Assembly (NCBI RefSeq): GCF_900104255.1
Contig: NZ_FNKZ01000002.1
Coordinates: 496,001-560,000 of the forward strand
Direction: 5' to 3'
Origin: Pseudoxanthomonas sp. CF385
Lineage (GTDB): Bacteria; Pseudomonadota; Gammaproteobacteria; Xanthomonadales; Xanthomonadaceae
Length of the DNA: 64,000 nt
This document shows positions 46,720-55,405 of this stretch, one piece after another. The stretch's first letter is position 1. Every line of letters begins with the position of its first letter. Made by a program: the position numbers and the translations under genes. Below the pieces are notes generated by a model. That model was given only the letters and a program-made list of their open reading frames with translations, was not told the DNA's origin and searched no databases.

Positions 46720-47416
46720 GGTCCAGCTCCAGTCCACGGTCCAGCAGCACCAGCGTGTGCCGGCGCAGGTCGTTGAAGTCGATATCGTCGGCGCCGAACA
46801 GCTGGCGCCAGATCGGCGCACTGGCCATCGGGAACATGGTCAGCCCGATCAGCGAGACCATCAGCAGGCGCGGATCGAGGTCGGGATTGAGCTGCCCGGC
46901 CTGCTGCGCGGCGGCGAAGCGGCCCGCCATCATCTTCGGCAGCAGCGGCCCCACCTGGCTGATCATCATGTCGCGCAGCGCGCCCCCCTCGCAGAGGATC
47001 TCACGCACCCACAGCGTGGGCAGCCACGGATGCTGGGTGACCACCGCGCCGATCCCGTGCACGAAGCCGGCGACCAGCGCCGCGATGTCGCCGCCACCGG
47101 CCTGCATCACGGGTGCGCGCATCTGCGCCACCACCGGCAGCAGCCGCTCGGCCACCACGGCTTCCTGCAACTGCGCCTTGTCGCCGAAGTAGTAATGCAC
47201 GAGCGCCGGCGTCACCCCGGCTTCGGTGGCGATGTCGCGCAGCGAGGTGGCCGCGATGCCCCGGCGGACGAAACAGGCCAGCGCCGCGTCCAGCAGGGTG
47301 GCGCGCAGGTCGGCGGTCTCGGCGGTGGGGCGGCGGCCCCGGGTGCGCTTGCGGGGTACGGGGGCCGTGGTGTCCGCGTTCGTGCGGGGTCGGCCAGGGG
47401 GTGTCTTCGTCGTCAT
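46709..47416 (-). CDS. TetR-family transcriptional repressor
   Basis: A 235-residue TetR regulator. A long Pro/Arg-rich N-terminal tail precedes the helix-turn-helix TLLDAALACFVRRGIAATSL and RDIATEAGVTPALVHYYFGD, typical of TetR. The C-terminal domain is for ligand binding and dimerisation. It is the first gene of the tetR-HlyD-ATPase-permease operon (overlaps of 11, 14 and 4 bases), so it probably represses its own exporter. A palindromic AT-rich operator lies directly upstream. Confidence 0.92.
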   Translation of the reverse strand: MTTKTPPGRPRTNADTTAPVPRKRTRGRRPTAETADLRATLLDAALACFVRRGIAATSLRDIATEAGVTPALVHYYFGDKAQLQEAVVAERLLPVVAQMRAPVMQAGGGDIAALVAGFVHGIGAVVTQHPWLPTLWVREILCEGGALRDMMISQVGPLLPKMMAGRFAAAQQAGQLNPDLDPRLLMVSLIGLTMFPMASAPIWRQLFGADDIDFNDLRRHTLVLLDRGLELDHAK

Positions 47417-47423
47417 GGCGCTT

Positions 47424-47452
47424 ATTTAATTTATTGATTAATTAAATTTCAA
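47424..47452 (-). promoter_or_regulatory. Candidate TetR operator and promoter of the exporter operon
   Basis: ATTTAATT and AATTAAAT form a perfect 8-bp inverted repeat with an 8-base spacer (47424-47447), ending 8 bases before the tetR start. A TTGAAA (-35-like, 47447-47452, minus strand) abuts it. It is strikingly AT-rich in a GC-rich region. Position and symmetry suggest autorepression by the adjacent TetR. Confidence 0.6.
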
Positions 47453-47568
47453 CCCCGTTCCGACGAACGGCGGGCAGATGGCCGGTCCCGGGTGGTCGCG
47501 CTACCCTGCGCGCCCGCCTTGCGTTTGCCAGGATCGCCGCCATTTCTTCGGATAGCCCCCGCCTGTGG

Positions 47569-47862
47569 GTGTTCACGCTGGAAGCCCGGCCCCGCGCCGA
47601 CAGCCCGGACTTCATCGAGGCCGGCGGTGCGTACGTCACCTGCTACCAGAAGCCCGGATTCGCCGATGACCCCATGCGGCGTGCGTCCGAGTTCATCCGC
47701 GAACAGGGGTGGGTGGTCGTCGCGGTGGAGGACGAACCGGTCGAGATCGACCGCGACCACGCCCCCAACGCCGACCACTTCGACCAGGCCCTCGTCGAGG
47801 ACGAGGTCTACGTCTTCAACCAGTGGCCGGTCGACGACGCCGACGACCAGACGCGCCACTAG
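47569..47862 (+). CDS. Conserved hypothetical acidic protein
   Basis: A 97-residue acidic protein I do not recognise. It contains SPDFIEAGGAYVTCYQKPGF and REQGWVVVAVEDEPVEIDRD and an acidic C terminus. No signal peptide or membrane segment. GTG 47569 is the first standard start but has no Shine-Dalgarno; an in-frame ATT at 47542, with AGGA 8 bases before it, would add SSDSPRLWV and is a possible rare start. It lies 27 bases before the phoH-like gene, on the same strand. Confidence 0.65.
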   Translation: MFTLEARPRADSPDFIEAGGAYVTCYQKPGFADDPMRRASEFIREQGWVVVAVEDEPVEIDRDHAPNADHFDQALVEDEVYVFNQWPVDDADDQTRH

Positions 47863-47889
47863 CCCCCGGACCGATCGATCCCCTGCCTC

Positions 47890-48873
47890 ATGACTGACTC
47901 CAGCAAGCGCGAATTCACCCTCGAACCCGAAAACACCGAACGCCTGGCCAACCTGGCCGGTCCCTTCGACGCCCACCTCCGCCAGATCGAACTGCGGCTG
48001 GGCGTGGAGATCGCCAACCGCGGCGCGGTCTTCCGCGTCACCGGCCCGGAGAAGGCCGTCTTGGCGACCGAGAAGCTGCTGCACGCCTTGTACGAGGAAG
48101 CCGCCGGCGAGACTTTCGACAGCGAGGCGATCCACCTGCGCCTCAATACCTCCAACGTGGAGCGCGTGGCCGACGACGGCTACGAGCCGCAGGACGTGGC
48201 CATCAAGGTCAAGCGCGGCACCGTGCGCGGCCGTGGCGCGAACCAGGCCAAGTACCTGCACGCCATCGCCACCCACGACATCAATTTCGGCATCGGCCCC
48301 GCCGGCACCGGCAAGACGTTCCTGGCCGTGGCCAGCGCGGTGGAAGCCCTGAACGAGTCGCGCGTGCAGCGGCTCATCCTGGTGCGCCCGGCGGTGGAGG
48401 CCGGCGAGAAGCTCGGCTTCCTGCCCGGCGACCTGTCGCAGAAGGTCGACCCCTACCTGCGCCCGCTGTACGACGCGCTCTACGAGATGCTCGGCGTGGA
48501 GAAGGTGGTCAAGCTGCTGGAGAAGAACGTCATCGAGATCGCGCCGCTGGCCTACATGCGCGGCCGCACGCTCAACGATGCGTTCGTCATCCTCGACGAA
48601 GCGCAGAACACCACCATCGAGCAGATGAAGATGTTCCTCACGCGCATCGGCTACGGCAGCACCGCGGTCGTCACCGGCGACCTGACCCAGGTCGACCTGC
48701 CCAAGCACCAGAAATCCGGCCTGAAGGACGCGCTGGAGGTACTGCGCAACGTCGACGGGATCTCGTTCACCTTCTTCACCAGCCGCGACGTGGTCCGCCA
48801 CCCGCTGGTCGCGAAGATCGTGCGGGCTTACGATGCACGCGATGGCAAGGACGCCGAAACCGGCCCTGCCTGA
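47890..48873 (+). CDS. ybeZ: PhoH-like protein YbeZ
   Basis: A 327-residue P-loop ATPase of the PhoH family. Seen: Walker [41 protein letters not shown] and the Walker B region [20 protein letters not shown]. An N-terminal KH-like RNA-binding segment is likely. It acts with YbeY in ribosome and RNA metabolism. It lies 24 bases before ybeY, as in most gammaproteobacteria. Confidence 0.95.
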   Translation: MTDSSKREFTLEPENTERLANLAGPFDAHLRQIELRLGVEIANRGAVFRVTGPEKAVLATEKLLHALYEEAAGETFDSEAIHLRLNTSNVERVADDGYEPQDVAIKVKRGTVRGRGANQAKYLHAIATHDINFGIGPAGTGKTFLAVASAVEALNESRVQRLILVRPAVEAGEKLGFLPGDLSQKVDPYLRPLYDALYEMLGVEKVVKLLEKNVIEIAPLAYMRGRTLNDAFVILDEAQNTTIEQMKMFLTRIGYGSTAVVTGDLTQVDLPKHQKSGLKDALEVLRNVDGISFTFFTSRDVVRHPLVAKIVRAYDARDGKDAETGPA

Positions 48874-48897
48874 TCCCCTCCGTCGACCGCGATCGCC

Positions 48898-49386
48898 ATG
48901 ACCCAAGGCCCCGTCCGCCTCGAAGTCTCCGTGAACTACGCGCTGCCGCGCGCCGGCATCCCCTCGGCGGTCAGTTTCCGCAAGTGGGTGGCGGCCGCGC
49001 TGGCGGGCCGCATCCGCGAGGCCGACCTGGCGATCCGCATCGTCGACAGCAAGGAAGGCCGCGCGCTCAACCGCCATTACCGCGGCCGTGACTACGCGAC
49101 CAACGTACTGAGTTTCCCGGCCGAGATGGCCGAAGGCGTGAAGCTGCCCAAGGGCGTGAAGATGCCGCTGCTCGGCGACCTGGTGATCTGCGCACCGGTC
49201 GTCGCACGCGAAGCGCGGGAGCAGAAGAAACCGCTGGCCGCGCACTACGCGCACATGACCGTGCACGGCGCCCTGCACCTGCTGGGTTGGGACCACGAGG
49301 ACGACAAGGAGGCCGAATGCATGGAACAGCTCGAGCGCGAGATCCTGGCCGACCTCGGCATCGACGACCCCTACGCGGAAGACTGA
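48898..49386 (+). CDS. ybeY: Endoribonuclease YbeY (rRNA maturation factor)
   Basis: A 162-residue UPF0054 metalloprotein. The zinc-binding [20 protein letters not shown] near residue 122 carries three conserved His. Also [20 protein letters not shown] and [20 protein letters not shown]. It takes part in 16S rRNA 3'-end maturation and ribosome quality control. It sits between ybeZ and a small exported-protein gene 2 bases downstream. Confidence 0.96.
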   Translation: MTQGPVRLEVSVNYALPRAGIPSAVSFRKWVAAALAGRIREADLAIRIVDSKEGRALNRHYRGRDYATNVLSFPAEMAEGVKLPKGVKMPLLGDLVICAPVVAREAREQKKPLAAHYAHMTVHGALHLLGWDHEDDKEAECMEQLEREILADLGIDDPYAED

Positions 49387-49388
49387 CC

Positions 49389-49958
49389 ATGCCGCGCACC
49401 CTGTTGCTCGCGCCCTGTGTGGCGCTGGCCCTTTCCGTCGCCGGGCAGGCGCAGGCCGCCACCCCGGATCTCGCTTCGCTGATCGAATGCCGCGGCGACA
49501 TCGCCGGGCTCACCGCGCTGGCGCCTGCGCTGGAGGATCCGCTGAAGGCGGTCGCCCTGGGCTGGCAGCCGCTGCCGCAGGCGAACATGTTCATGACCGA
49601 GTACCGGTTGGCGTCGCCTATCCGCGTGTTCGGGAACGACACCGACCGCATCGCCTTCACGGGCGGCAGCGTGATGGCGATCCTGGACCTGCCCGACCCG
49701 CGTCCGCTGGCGAAGGAACTCGCGCTCGAGACCGCGATCGACACGCCCACGAAAGCCATGTTCGGCAAGGAACTGCGCAGCGAGGAAACGCGCGATGCGG
49801 ACAGCGGCAAGGTACTGATCGAATCCGTCGTGTTGAACGTCAGCAACGTGGCCTCGCACCCGGGCAAGACCCTGGTGGGCTGCAGTTACAGCCTGGACCT
49901 GCCCGAAGAACCCCAGGACGAGGCCCCGGCCGCGCCACCCCAGGCGGCAGGCGCCTAG
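49389..49958 (+). CDS. Hypothetical exported protein
   Basis: A 189-residue protein with a signal peptide (MPRTLLLAPCVALALSVAGQ, then AQA) and no family I can name. The mature part contains IECRGDIAGLTALAPALEDP and two Cys, the second in LVGCSYSLDL, which could pair in the periplasm. It ends in an acidic, Ala/Pro-rich tail. Longer upstream frames overlap ybeY. It starts 2 bases after ybeY, inside the ybeZ-ybeY-corC cluster, where a small exported gene is not part of the E. coli layout. Confidence 0.7.
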   Translation: MPRTLLLAPCVALALSVAGQAQAATPDLASLIECRGDIAGLTALAPALEDPLKAVALGWQPLPQANMFMTEYRLASPIRVFGNDTDRIAFTGGSVMAILDLPDPRPLAKELALETAIDTPTKAMFGKELRSEETRDADSGKVLIESVVLNVSNVASHPGKTLVGCSYSLDLPEEPQDEAPAAPPQAAGA

Positions 49959-50028
49959 GCGGCCTGCGCCCGTGCCCCAACCGGGTTAGACTGGCCGCCA
50001 CGCCCCGCCGGGCGCACACCCCCACGAG

Positions 50029-50904
50029 ATGTCAGAAGACGACAGTACCCACGCGCCGGATGGCTCCGACAAACCTTCGGAGAAACGGCGCACTTGGCTG
50101 GACCGCCTCAGTTCGGCGTTCTCCGGCGAACCCAGCACACGCGAAGACCTGGTGGCCCTCCTGCGCGATGCGCAGTCCGACGGCCTGATCGGCGGCGACA
50201 CCTTGAAGATGATGGAAGGCGCGATCGACGTGGCCGACCTCACCGTGGGCGACGTCATGGTGTCGCGCTCGCAGATGGTGTCGCTGCCCGTCGAGGCCCG
50301 CTTCCTCGACCTGATGAAGCAGGTGGTCGAATCCGGCCATTCGCGTTTCCCGGTGCATGGCGAGAACAAGGACGAGATCCTCGGCATCCTGCTGGCCAAG
50401 GACCTGCTGCGCGGCGTGGTGGCCGACAACGGCCCCGGCAGCGTGCGCGAACTGCTGCGGCCCGCGGTGCTGATCCCCGAGTCGAAGAAGCTCAACCTGC
50501 TGCTGAAGGAATTCCGCCTGTCGCGCAACCACATGGCGATCGTGGTGGACGAGTACGGCGGCGTCGCCGGCCTGGTGACCATCGAGGACGTGCTGGAGCA
50601 GATCGTCGGCGAGATCGACGACGAGCATGACGAAGCCGAGGACGGCGCCGCGCTGATCGCGGCGCAGGCCGACGGCCAGTTCGTCGTGGATGCGCTCACG
50701 CCCATCTCCGACTTCAACGAGCGTTTCGGCGCCGACTTCCCGGACGACGAGTACGACACTGTCGGTGGCCTGGTCACGGCCGCGATCGGCCACCTGCCCG
50801 AAACCGGCGAAGAGCTGACGCTGGGTCGCTTCATATTCCGGGTGGCGCGCGCGGACGCGCGCCGCGTACACGCGTTCCACGTCGGAGTGCTGGCGGATGC
50901 GTAG
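50029..50904 (+). CDS. corC: CorC/YbeX-family CBS-domain protein
   Basis: A 291-residue HlyC/CorC protein. Two CBS domains lie in about residues 70-190: VGDVMVSRSQMVSLPVEAR and SRFPVHGENKDEILGILLAK, then RNHMAIVVDEYGGVAGLVTI. A C-terminal transporter-associated domain ends in ARADARRVHAFHV. It has been linked to Mg/Co efflux and, as YbeX, to ribosome metabolism. It is soluble here, with no membrane domain. It overlaps the DUF4105 gene by 8 bases. Confidence 0.92.
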   Translation: MSEDDSTHAPDGSDKPSEKRRTWLDRLSSAFSGEPSTREDLVALLRDAQSDGLIGGDTLKMMEGAIDVADLTVGDVMVSRSQMVSLPVEARFLDLMKQVVESGHSRFPVHGENKDEILGILLAKDLLRGVVADNGPGSVRELLRPAVLIPESKKLNLLLKEFRLSRNHMAIVVDEYGGVAGLVTIEDVLEQIVGEIDDEHDEAEDGAALIAAQADGQFVVDALTPISDFNERFGADFPDDEYDTVGGLVTAAIGHLPETGEELTLGRFIFRVARADARRVHAFHVGVLADA

Positions 50905-52075
50905 CCTGGCCGCGCGCCTGGCGCTGCTGGGCGTGTTGTGCCTGCTGGCCGCGGCGGCCTGGGCGTCGCCGCGCATCGGCGTGGCGACGATGGAGCCGGG
51001 CGACGTCTTCTTCGAACGCTTCGGCCACAACGCCATCGTCGTGGTCGACCCCGCCAATGGCGATGCGATCTCGTACAACTTCGGCTTCTTCGACCCGTCG
51101 GAAGCCGACTTCGTCGGCAACTTCGCCCGCGGCCACATGATGTATTACCTGGTCGCGCTGCCGTTCGAGCAGGACCTGGCGCAATACCGCGACAACGGCC
51201 GCGGCGTTTCGCTGCAGTGGCTGGATCTCACCCCGGCCCAGGCGCAGGCGCTGGCCGGCGCGCTGGCCGAGCGCGCGCGCCCCGAGAATGCGCGCTACCG
51301 CTACGACTACTTCACCTCCAACTGCTCCACCCAGGTGCGCGACGCGCTCGATGCCGCGCTGGGCGGCACGTTGAAATCCCAGTTGGCCGGACGTTCGCGC
51401 GGCAACACCTTCCGCAGCGAAGCCGTGCGCCTGGCCTCGCCGGCGACCTGGATGTGGCTGGGCTTCGATGTCGGCCTCGGGCCGTCGGCGGACAAGCCGA
51501 TGTCGCGCTGGGAGGAAGCCTACGTGCCGATGCGCCTGGCCGACAGCCTGCGCGAGGCGAAGAACGCCGCCGGTCGTCCGCTGGTGCAATCGGAAATGCA
51601 GCTGCTGCCGCACCGCATCGCGCCGGAGCCGGCGGAAACACCGCGCCGCTGGTGGCCCTGGCTGCTCGCGGGCGTGGTCATCGCCGCGCTGGTCGCTTGG
51701 ACGGGACGCCGCCAGCCGCGCGTGATCGCAGCACTGGCGTTGCCGTTCTGGCTGGTCTGCTTCGTGGCCGGTGCGCTGCTGGTCTACCTGTGGGGCTTCA
51801 CCGAGCATTGGGCCGCGTGGGCCAACCGCAATCTGCTGCTGTTCAATCCGCTGTGCGTGCTGCTGATCCCCGGCGCAATTGCCGTGCTGCGCCGCCGCAT
51901 CCCCCCGACCTGGTTCGGCTGGCTCGCGAGCGCCATCGCCGTGGGTGCGCTGGTCGCATGGTTCCTGCATTGGCTGCCGTTGCGCCTGCAATACAACCAG
52001 TCCTGGATTGCACTGCTGTTGCCGATCCACCTGGCGCTTGCATACGTATTCATGCCCCGGCGCTTGTCGCCCTGA
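50897..52075 (+). CDS. DUF4105/Lnb-like membrane protein
   Basis: A 392-residue protein. A signal peptide ends LLAAAAWAS. The periplasmic N-terminal domain matches the DUF4105 family (now named Lnb N-terminal periplasmic domain): MEPGDVFFERFGHNAIVVVD holds a conserved His and RYRYDYFTSNCSTQVRDALD a conserved Cys. About five C-terminal membrane helices follow from residue 250. Some Lnb proteins N-acylate lipoproteins without homology to Lnt; this one is not proven to. It overlaps corC by 8 bases, in the slot where lnt follows corC in E. coli and Pseudomonas. Confidence 0.8.
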   Translation: MRSLAARLALLGVLCLLAAAAWASPRIGVATMEPGDVFFERFGHNAIVVVDPANGDAISYNFGFFDPSEADFVGNFARGHMMYYLVALPFEQDLAQYRDNGRGVSLQWLDLTPAQAQALAGALAERARPENARYRYDYFTSNCSTQVRDALDAALGGTLKSQLAGRSRGNTFRSEAVRLASPATWMWLGFDVGLGPSADKPMSRWEEAYVPMRLADSLREAKNAAGRPLVQSEMQLLPHRIAPEPAETPRRWWPWLLAGVVIAALVAWTGRRQPRVIAALALPFWLVCFVAGALLVYLWGFTEHWAAWANRNLLLFNPLCVLLIPGAIAVLRRRIPPTWFGWLASAIAVGALVAWFLHWLPLRLQYNQSWIALLLPIHLALAYVFMPRRLSP

Positions 52076-52120
52076 GCCCCGCCACGCACGATGCGGCCCT
52101 CTGCTTATCGCGAGGGTCGC

Positions 52121-54142
52121 ATGTCCCGTTTCCTGATTCCGCTCTTCGTCCTGCTCTCCAGCGCCGCCGCGCATGCGGCACCGGGACCGCGCGTCGCCTC
52201 GCCCGACGGCTCGATCGTGGTGGAGCTGTCCACCGATAACGACGGCCGCCCCTCGTATGCCGTCTCGCGCAAGGGCCAGCCGGTGCTGTCGCCGTCGCGC
52301 CTGGGCTTCCTGCTGCTGGACGCGCCGAAGTTCGAGCGCAACATCGAGATCGTGCAGCCGCGCACGCGCGCCTTCGACGAAACCTGGGAACAGCCGTGGG
52401 GCGAACGCCGCTTCATCCGCAACCACTACAACGAACTGACGGTCACGCTGAAGGAAAAGGCCAAGCCCTTCCGCAGCTACGACGTGGTGTTCCGCGTGTT
52501 CGACGACGGCGTCGGCTTCCGCTACCGGTTTCCGAAGCAGGCCGGCCTGGAGCAGGTGAAGATCGGCGAGGAACTGACCGAGTTCTCGCTGGCGCGCGAC
52601 GCGACCGCCTGGTGGATTCCCGCCGGCGAATGGAACCGCGAGGAATACCTCTATCACCGCACCCCCGTGCAGCAGGTCGGCGATGCGCAGACCCCGATCA
52701 CGTTCAAGTTCGCGGACGGCACCCACCTGTCGATCCATGAGGCCGCGCTGGTCGACTACAGCGGCATGAACCTGACCCGCGTCGAGGACCGCCGCCTGAA
52801 GGCCGACCTGACGCCGGGCATCGGCGAAGGCAAGGTGGTGCGCGCGGCGCCGTTCGACACGCCCTGGCGCACGCTGCTGCTGAGCGACGACGCGGCCGGC
52901 CTGGCGATGTCCGCCCTGACCCTCAACCTCAACGAACCCAATGCGCTCGGCGACGTGTCGTGGGTGAAGCCGATGAAGTACGTCGGCGTGTGGTGGGAGA
53001 TGCACCTGGAGCTGAAGAGCTGGGCCTCCGGGCCGAAGCACGGTGCCACCAACGAGAACGTCCGCAAGCACATCGATTTCGCCGCCAAGCATGGTTTCGG
53101 TGGCGTGCTGGTGGAAGGCTGGAACGTGGGCTGGGACGGCGACTGGTTCGGCAACGGCGAGGATTTCAGCTTCACGCAGTCCTATCCCGATTTCGACCTT
53201 GAGGCGCTCAGCCGCTATGCCCGCTCGAAGAACGTGGTGCTGATCGGCCACCACGAGACGTCGGGCAATGCGGCGCACTACGAGTCGCAGCTCGACGCCG
53301 CCTTCGACCTGTACAAGCGCGTCGGCGTGCCTGCGGTCAAGACCGGCTACGTGGCCGACGCCAGCCAGGCCAAGGTCACCGGCACCGATGGCAAGCGCCA
53401 CTACGCCTGGCATGAAGGCCAGGACATGGCGCGCCACCACATGAAGGTGGTGACCGAAGCGGCCAAGCGCCATATCGCCGTAAACCCGCACGAGCCGATC
53501 AAGGACAGCGGCCTACGCCGCACCTATCCGAACTGGATCACGCGTGAAGGCGCGCGTGGCATGGAGTTCAGCGCCTGGGGCCAGCCCGGCAATCCGCCGG
53601 AGCACGAAGCCAACCTGGTGTTCACCCGCCTGCTGGCCGGTCCGATGGACTACACCCCGGGCATCTTCGGCATGAAGACGCGCTCCACCGACGGCATCGC
53701 GACCACCTGGGCCAAGCAGCTCTCGCTGTACGTGGTGATCTACAGCCCGCTGCAGATGGCGGCCGATCTGCTGGAGAACTACGAGAAGAACCCGGCGCCG
53801 TTCCAGTTCATCAAGGACGTGCCGGTGGACTGGGAAGACACGCGCGTGCTGAACGGCGAAGTCGGCGATTACGTGACGATCGCCCGCAAAGAGCGTGGTG
53901 GTCCCAACTGGTACCTCGGTGCGCTGACCGACGAGGATGGGCGCACGCTGAGCGTGCCGCTGTCCTTCCTCGACGAGGGCCGCCGCTACACCGCGCAGAT
54001 CTACCGCGACGGTGACAAGGCCAACTGGAAGACCGCGCCGCAGGACATCGTGATCGAAGCGCGCACCGTCACTCGCGGCGACACGCTGACCCTGAAGCTG
54101 GCACCGGGCGGCGGGCAGGCGATCCGCTTCGTGGCGCAGTGA
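52121..54142 (+). CDS. Glycoside hydrolase family 97 (alpha-glucosidase/galactosidase type)
   Basis: A 673-residue exported enzyme. The signal peptide is MSRFLIPLFVLLSSAAAHAA. The N-terminal beta-sandwich starts near residue 25 with SPDGSIVVELSTDNDGRPSY. The catalytic barrel contains KYVGVWWEMHLELKSWASGP, HGFGGVLVEGWNVGWDG, VPAVKTGYVADASQAKV, and VNPHEPIKDSGLRRTYPNWI with EGARGMEFSAW. GH97 has inverting and retaining members, so bond and mechanism are not assigned. It starts 45 bases after the DUF4105 gene. ATG 52121 is set by the signal peptide. Confidence 0.9.
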   Translation: MSRFLIPLFVLLSSAAAHAAPGPRVASPDGSIVVELSTDNDGRPSYAVSRKGQPVLSPSRLGFLLLDAPKFERNIEIVQPRTRAFDETWEQPWGERRFIRNHYNELTVTLKEKAKPFRSYDVVFRVFDDGVGFRYRFPKQAGLEQVKIGEELTEFSLARDATAWWIPAGEWNREEYLYHRTPVQQVGDAQTPITFKFADGTHLSIHEAALVDYSGMNLTRVEDRRLKADLTPGIGEGKVVRAAPFDTPWRTLLLSDDAAGLAMSALTLNLNEPNALGDVSWVKPMKYVGVWWEMHLELKSWASGPKHGATNENVRKHIDFAAKHGFGGVLVEGWNVGWDGDWFGNGEDFSFTQSYPDFDLEALSRYARSKNVVLIGHHETSGNAAHYESQLDAAFDLYKRVGVPAVKTGYVADASQAKVTGTDGKRHYAWHEGQDMARHHMKVVTEAAKRHIAVNPHEPIKDSGLRRTYPNWITREGARGMEFSAWGQPGNPPEHEANLVFTRLLAGPMDYTPGIFGMKTRSTDGIATTWAKQLSLYVVIYSPLQMAADLLENYEKNPAPFQFIKDVPVDWEDTRVLNGEVGDYVTIARKERGGPNWYLGALTDEDGRTLSVPLSFLDEGRRYTAQIYRDGDKANWKTAPQDIVIEARTVTRGDTLTLKLAPGGGQAIRFVAQ

Positions 54143-54151
54143 AGTGAACCT

Positions 54152-54233
54152 GGGTGTGGGAGCGACGTGAGTCGCGAATCGGGATCCGCCATGCGCTGGA
54201 CCTGCCATCGCGACTGACGTCGCTCCCACACCC
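54152..54233. repeat. REP-like inverted repeat pair 1
   Basis: Left arm 54152-54177 (core GGAGCGACGTGAGTCGCGA) and right arm 54208-54233 (core TCGCGACTGACGTCGCTCC) are reverse complements at 25 of 26 positions, with a 30-base spacer. It lies between the GH97 and corA genes, 9 bases after the GH97 stop. The shape matches the palindromic REP/BIME elements of Xanthomonadaceae that are mobilised by RAYT transposases. A related copy lies at 57787-57846. Confidence 0.85.
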
Positions 54234-54279
54234 GCAGCCGACTTGTCGGATGCGGGCCTTCTGGCGCACGATTCACGCC

Positions 54280-55293
54280 ATGAATGACGTCGCCGCCGCC
54301 GCCTCGAAGCCCGTCCTGCCCCAGTGCGTCATCAACTGCGTGGTCTACGACCAGGGCGGCAAGCGGCGCGACATCAGCCTCGACGAGATCAGCGATGTGC
54401 TCGCGGTCGACGACGACAGCTTCATCTGGGTCGGCCTGTACGAGCCGGCGGACACCATCCTGGAGAAGCTGCAGGAAGAGTTCTGTCTGCACGACCTGGC
54501 CGTCGAAGACGCCCAGAACGCGCATCAGCGCCCCAAGTTGGAGGCCTACGGCAATTCGCTGTTCGTGGCTGTGCACACGGCGCAGGTGGTCGACGACCGC
54601 ATCAAGTTCGGCGAAACCCATGCCTTCCTGGGCCCGCGCTACCTGGTGACCGTGCGTCATGGCGCGTCGCTGTCGTATGCGCCCGTGCGCGAGCGCGTGC
54701 AGCGCGAGCCCGAGCTGCTGCCGTTGGGCCCCTCGTACGGGCTGTATGCGGTGCTGGACTACATCGTCGACAACTATCGGCCGATCATCGACCAGTTCAA
54801 GCAGACCCTGGACACGCTGGAGAAGGACATCTTTGCCGACACCTACCGGCGGGTGACGGTAGTGAAACTGTACGAACTGAAGCGCGAGCTGACCCAGATG
54901 CGGTTGGCGGTGGCGCCCCTGCAGGACGTGCTGGCACAGCTGACCCGCTCGCAGAGCACGCTGATCCCCGAGGAAGTGCGGCTGTACTTCCGCGATGTGC
55001 AGGACCACGTGCTGCGCGTCAACGAGTACACCGACACCTTGCGCGAAATGCTGACGACCGCGCTGAGCGTGAACCTGTCGCTGGTGACGCTGGCCCAGGG
55101 CGAGATCGTCAAGCGCCTCGGCGCGTGGGCCGCGCTGCTCGCCGCGCCGACGCTGATCACCAGTTGGTACGGCATGAACTTCGAGCACATGCCGGAGCTC
55201 GGCGGGCGCTTCGCCTATCCCATCCTGATCGCGGGCGTGGCGCTCGCCTGCTTCGGTCTGTACCGCCTGTTCAAACGCTCGCGCTGGCTCTGA
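54280..55293 (+). CDS. corA: CorA-family divalent cation transporter
   Basis: A 337-residue CorA. A long cytoplasmic N domain is followed by two C-terminal membrane helices (LGAWAALLAAPTLITSWYGM and YPILIAGVALACFGLYRLFK), joined by the GMN signature in SWYGMNFEHMPELGG. GMN is the pore selectivity loop for Mg2+. I chose ATG 54280; in-frame ATGs at 54154 and 54250 lie in the REP repeat or give an unconserved extension. No linked regulator. Confidence 0.9.
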   Translation: MNDVAAAASKPVLPQCVINCVVYDQGGKRRDISLDEISDVLAVDDDSFIWVGLYEPADTILEKLQEEFCLHDLAVEDAQNAHQRPKLEAYGNSLFVAVHTAQVVDDRIKFGETHAFLGPRYLVTVRHGASLSYAPVRERVQREPELLPLGPSYGLYAVLDYIVDNYRPIIDQFKQTLDTLEKDIFADTYRRVTVVKLYELKRELTQMRLAVAPLQDVLAQLTRSQSTLIPEEVRLYFRDVQDHVLRVNEYTDTLREMLTTALSVNLSLVTLAQGEIVKRLGAWAALLAAPTLITSWYGMNFEHMPELGGRFAYPILIAGVALACFGLYRLFKRSRWL

Positions 55294-55405
55294 CCTCCGT
55301 ACACCGCCGGACTGCGACCAAAGTAGAAGGCTGAATCGGCCATTACGGATTGACCGGGTTCCCGCATGGGGTGACCCTTGTCCCGACTTGTCGGAGGGTT
55401 CCGGA

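Noticed and set aside
50831..53491. An 886-codon minus-strand frame opposite the DUF4105 and GH97 genes.
   Set aside because: Spans two genes on the other strand and has the His/Gln/Arg-rich make-up typical of antisense frames.
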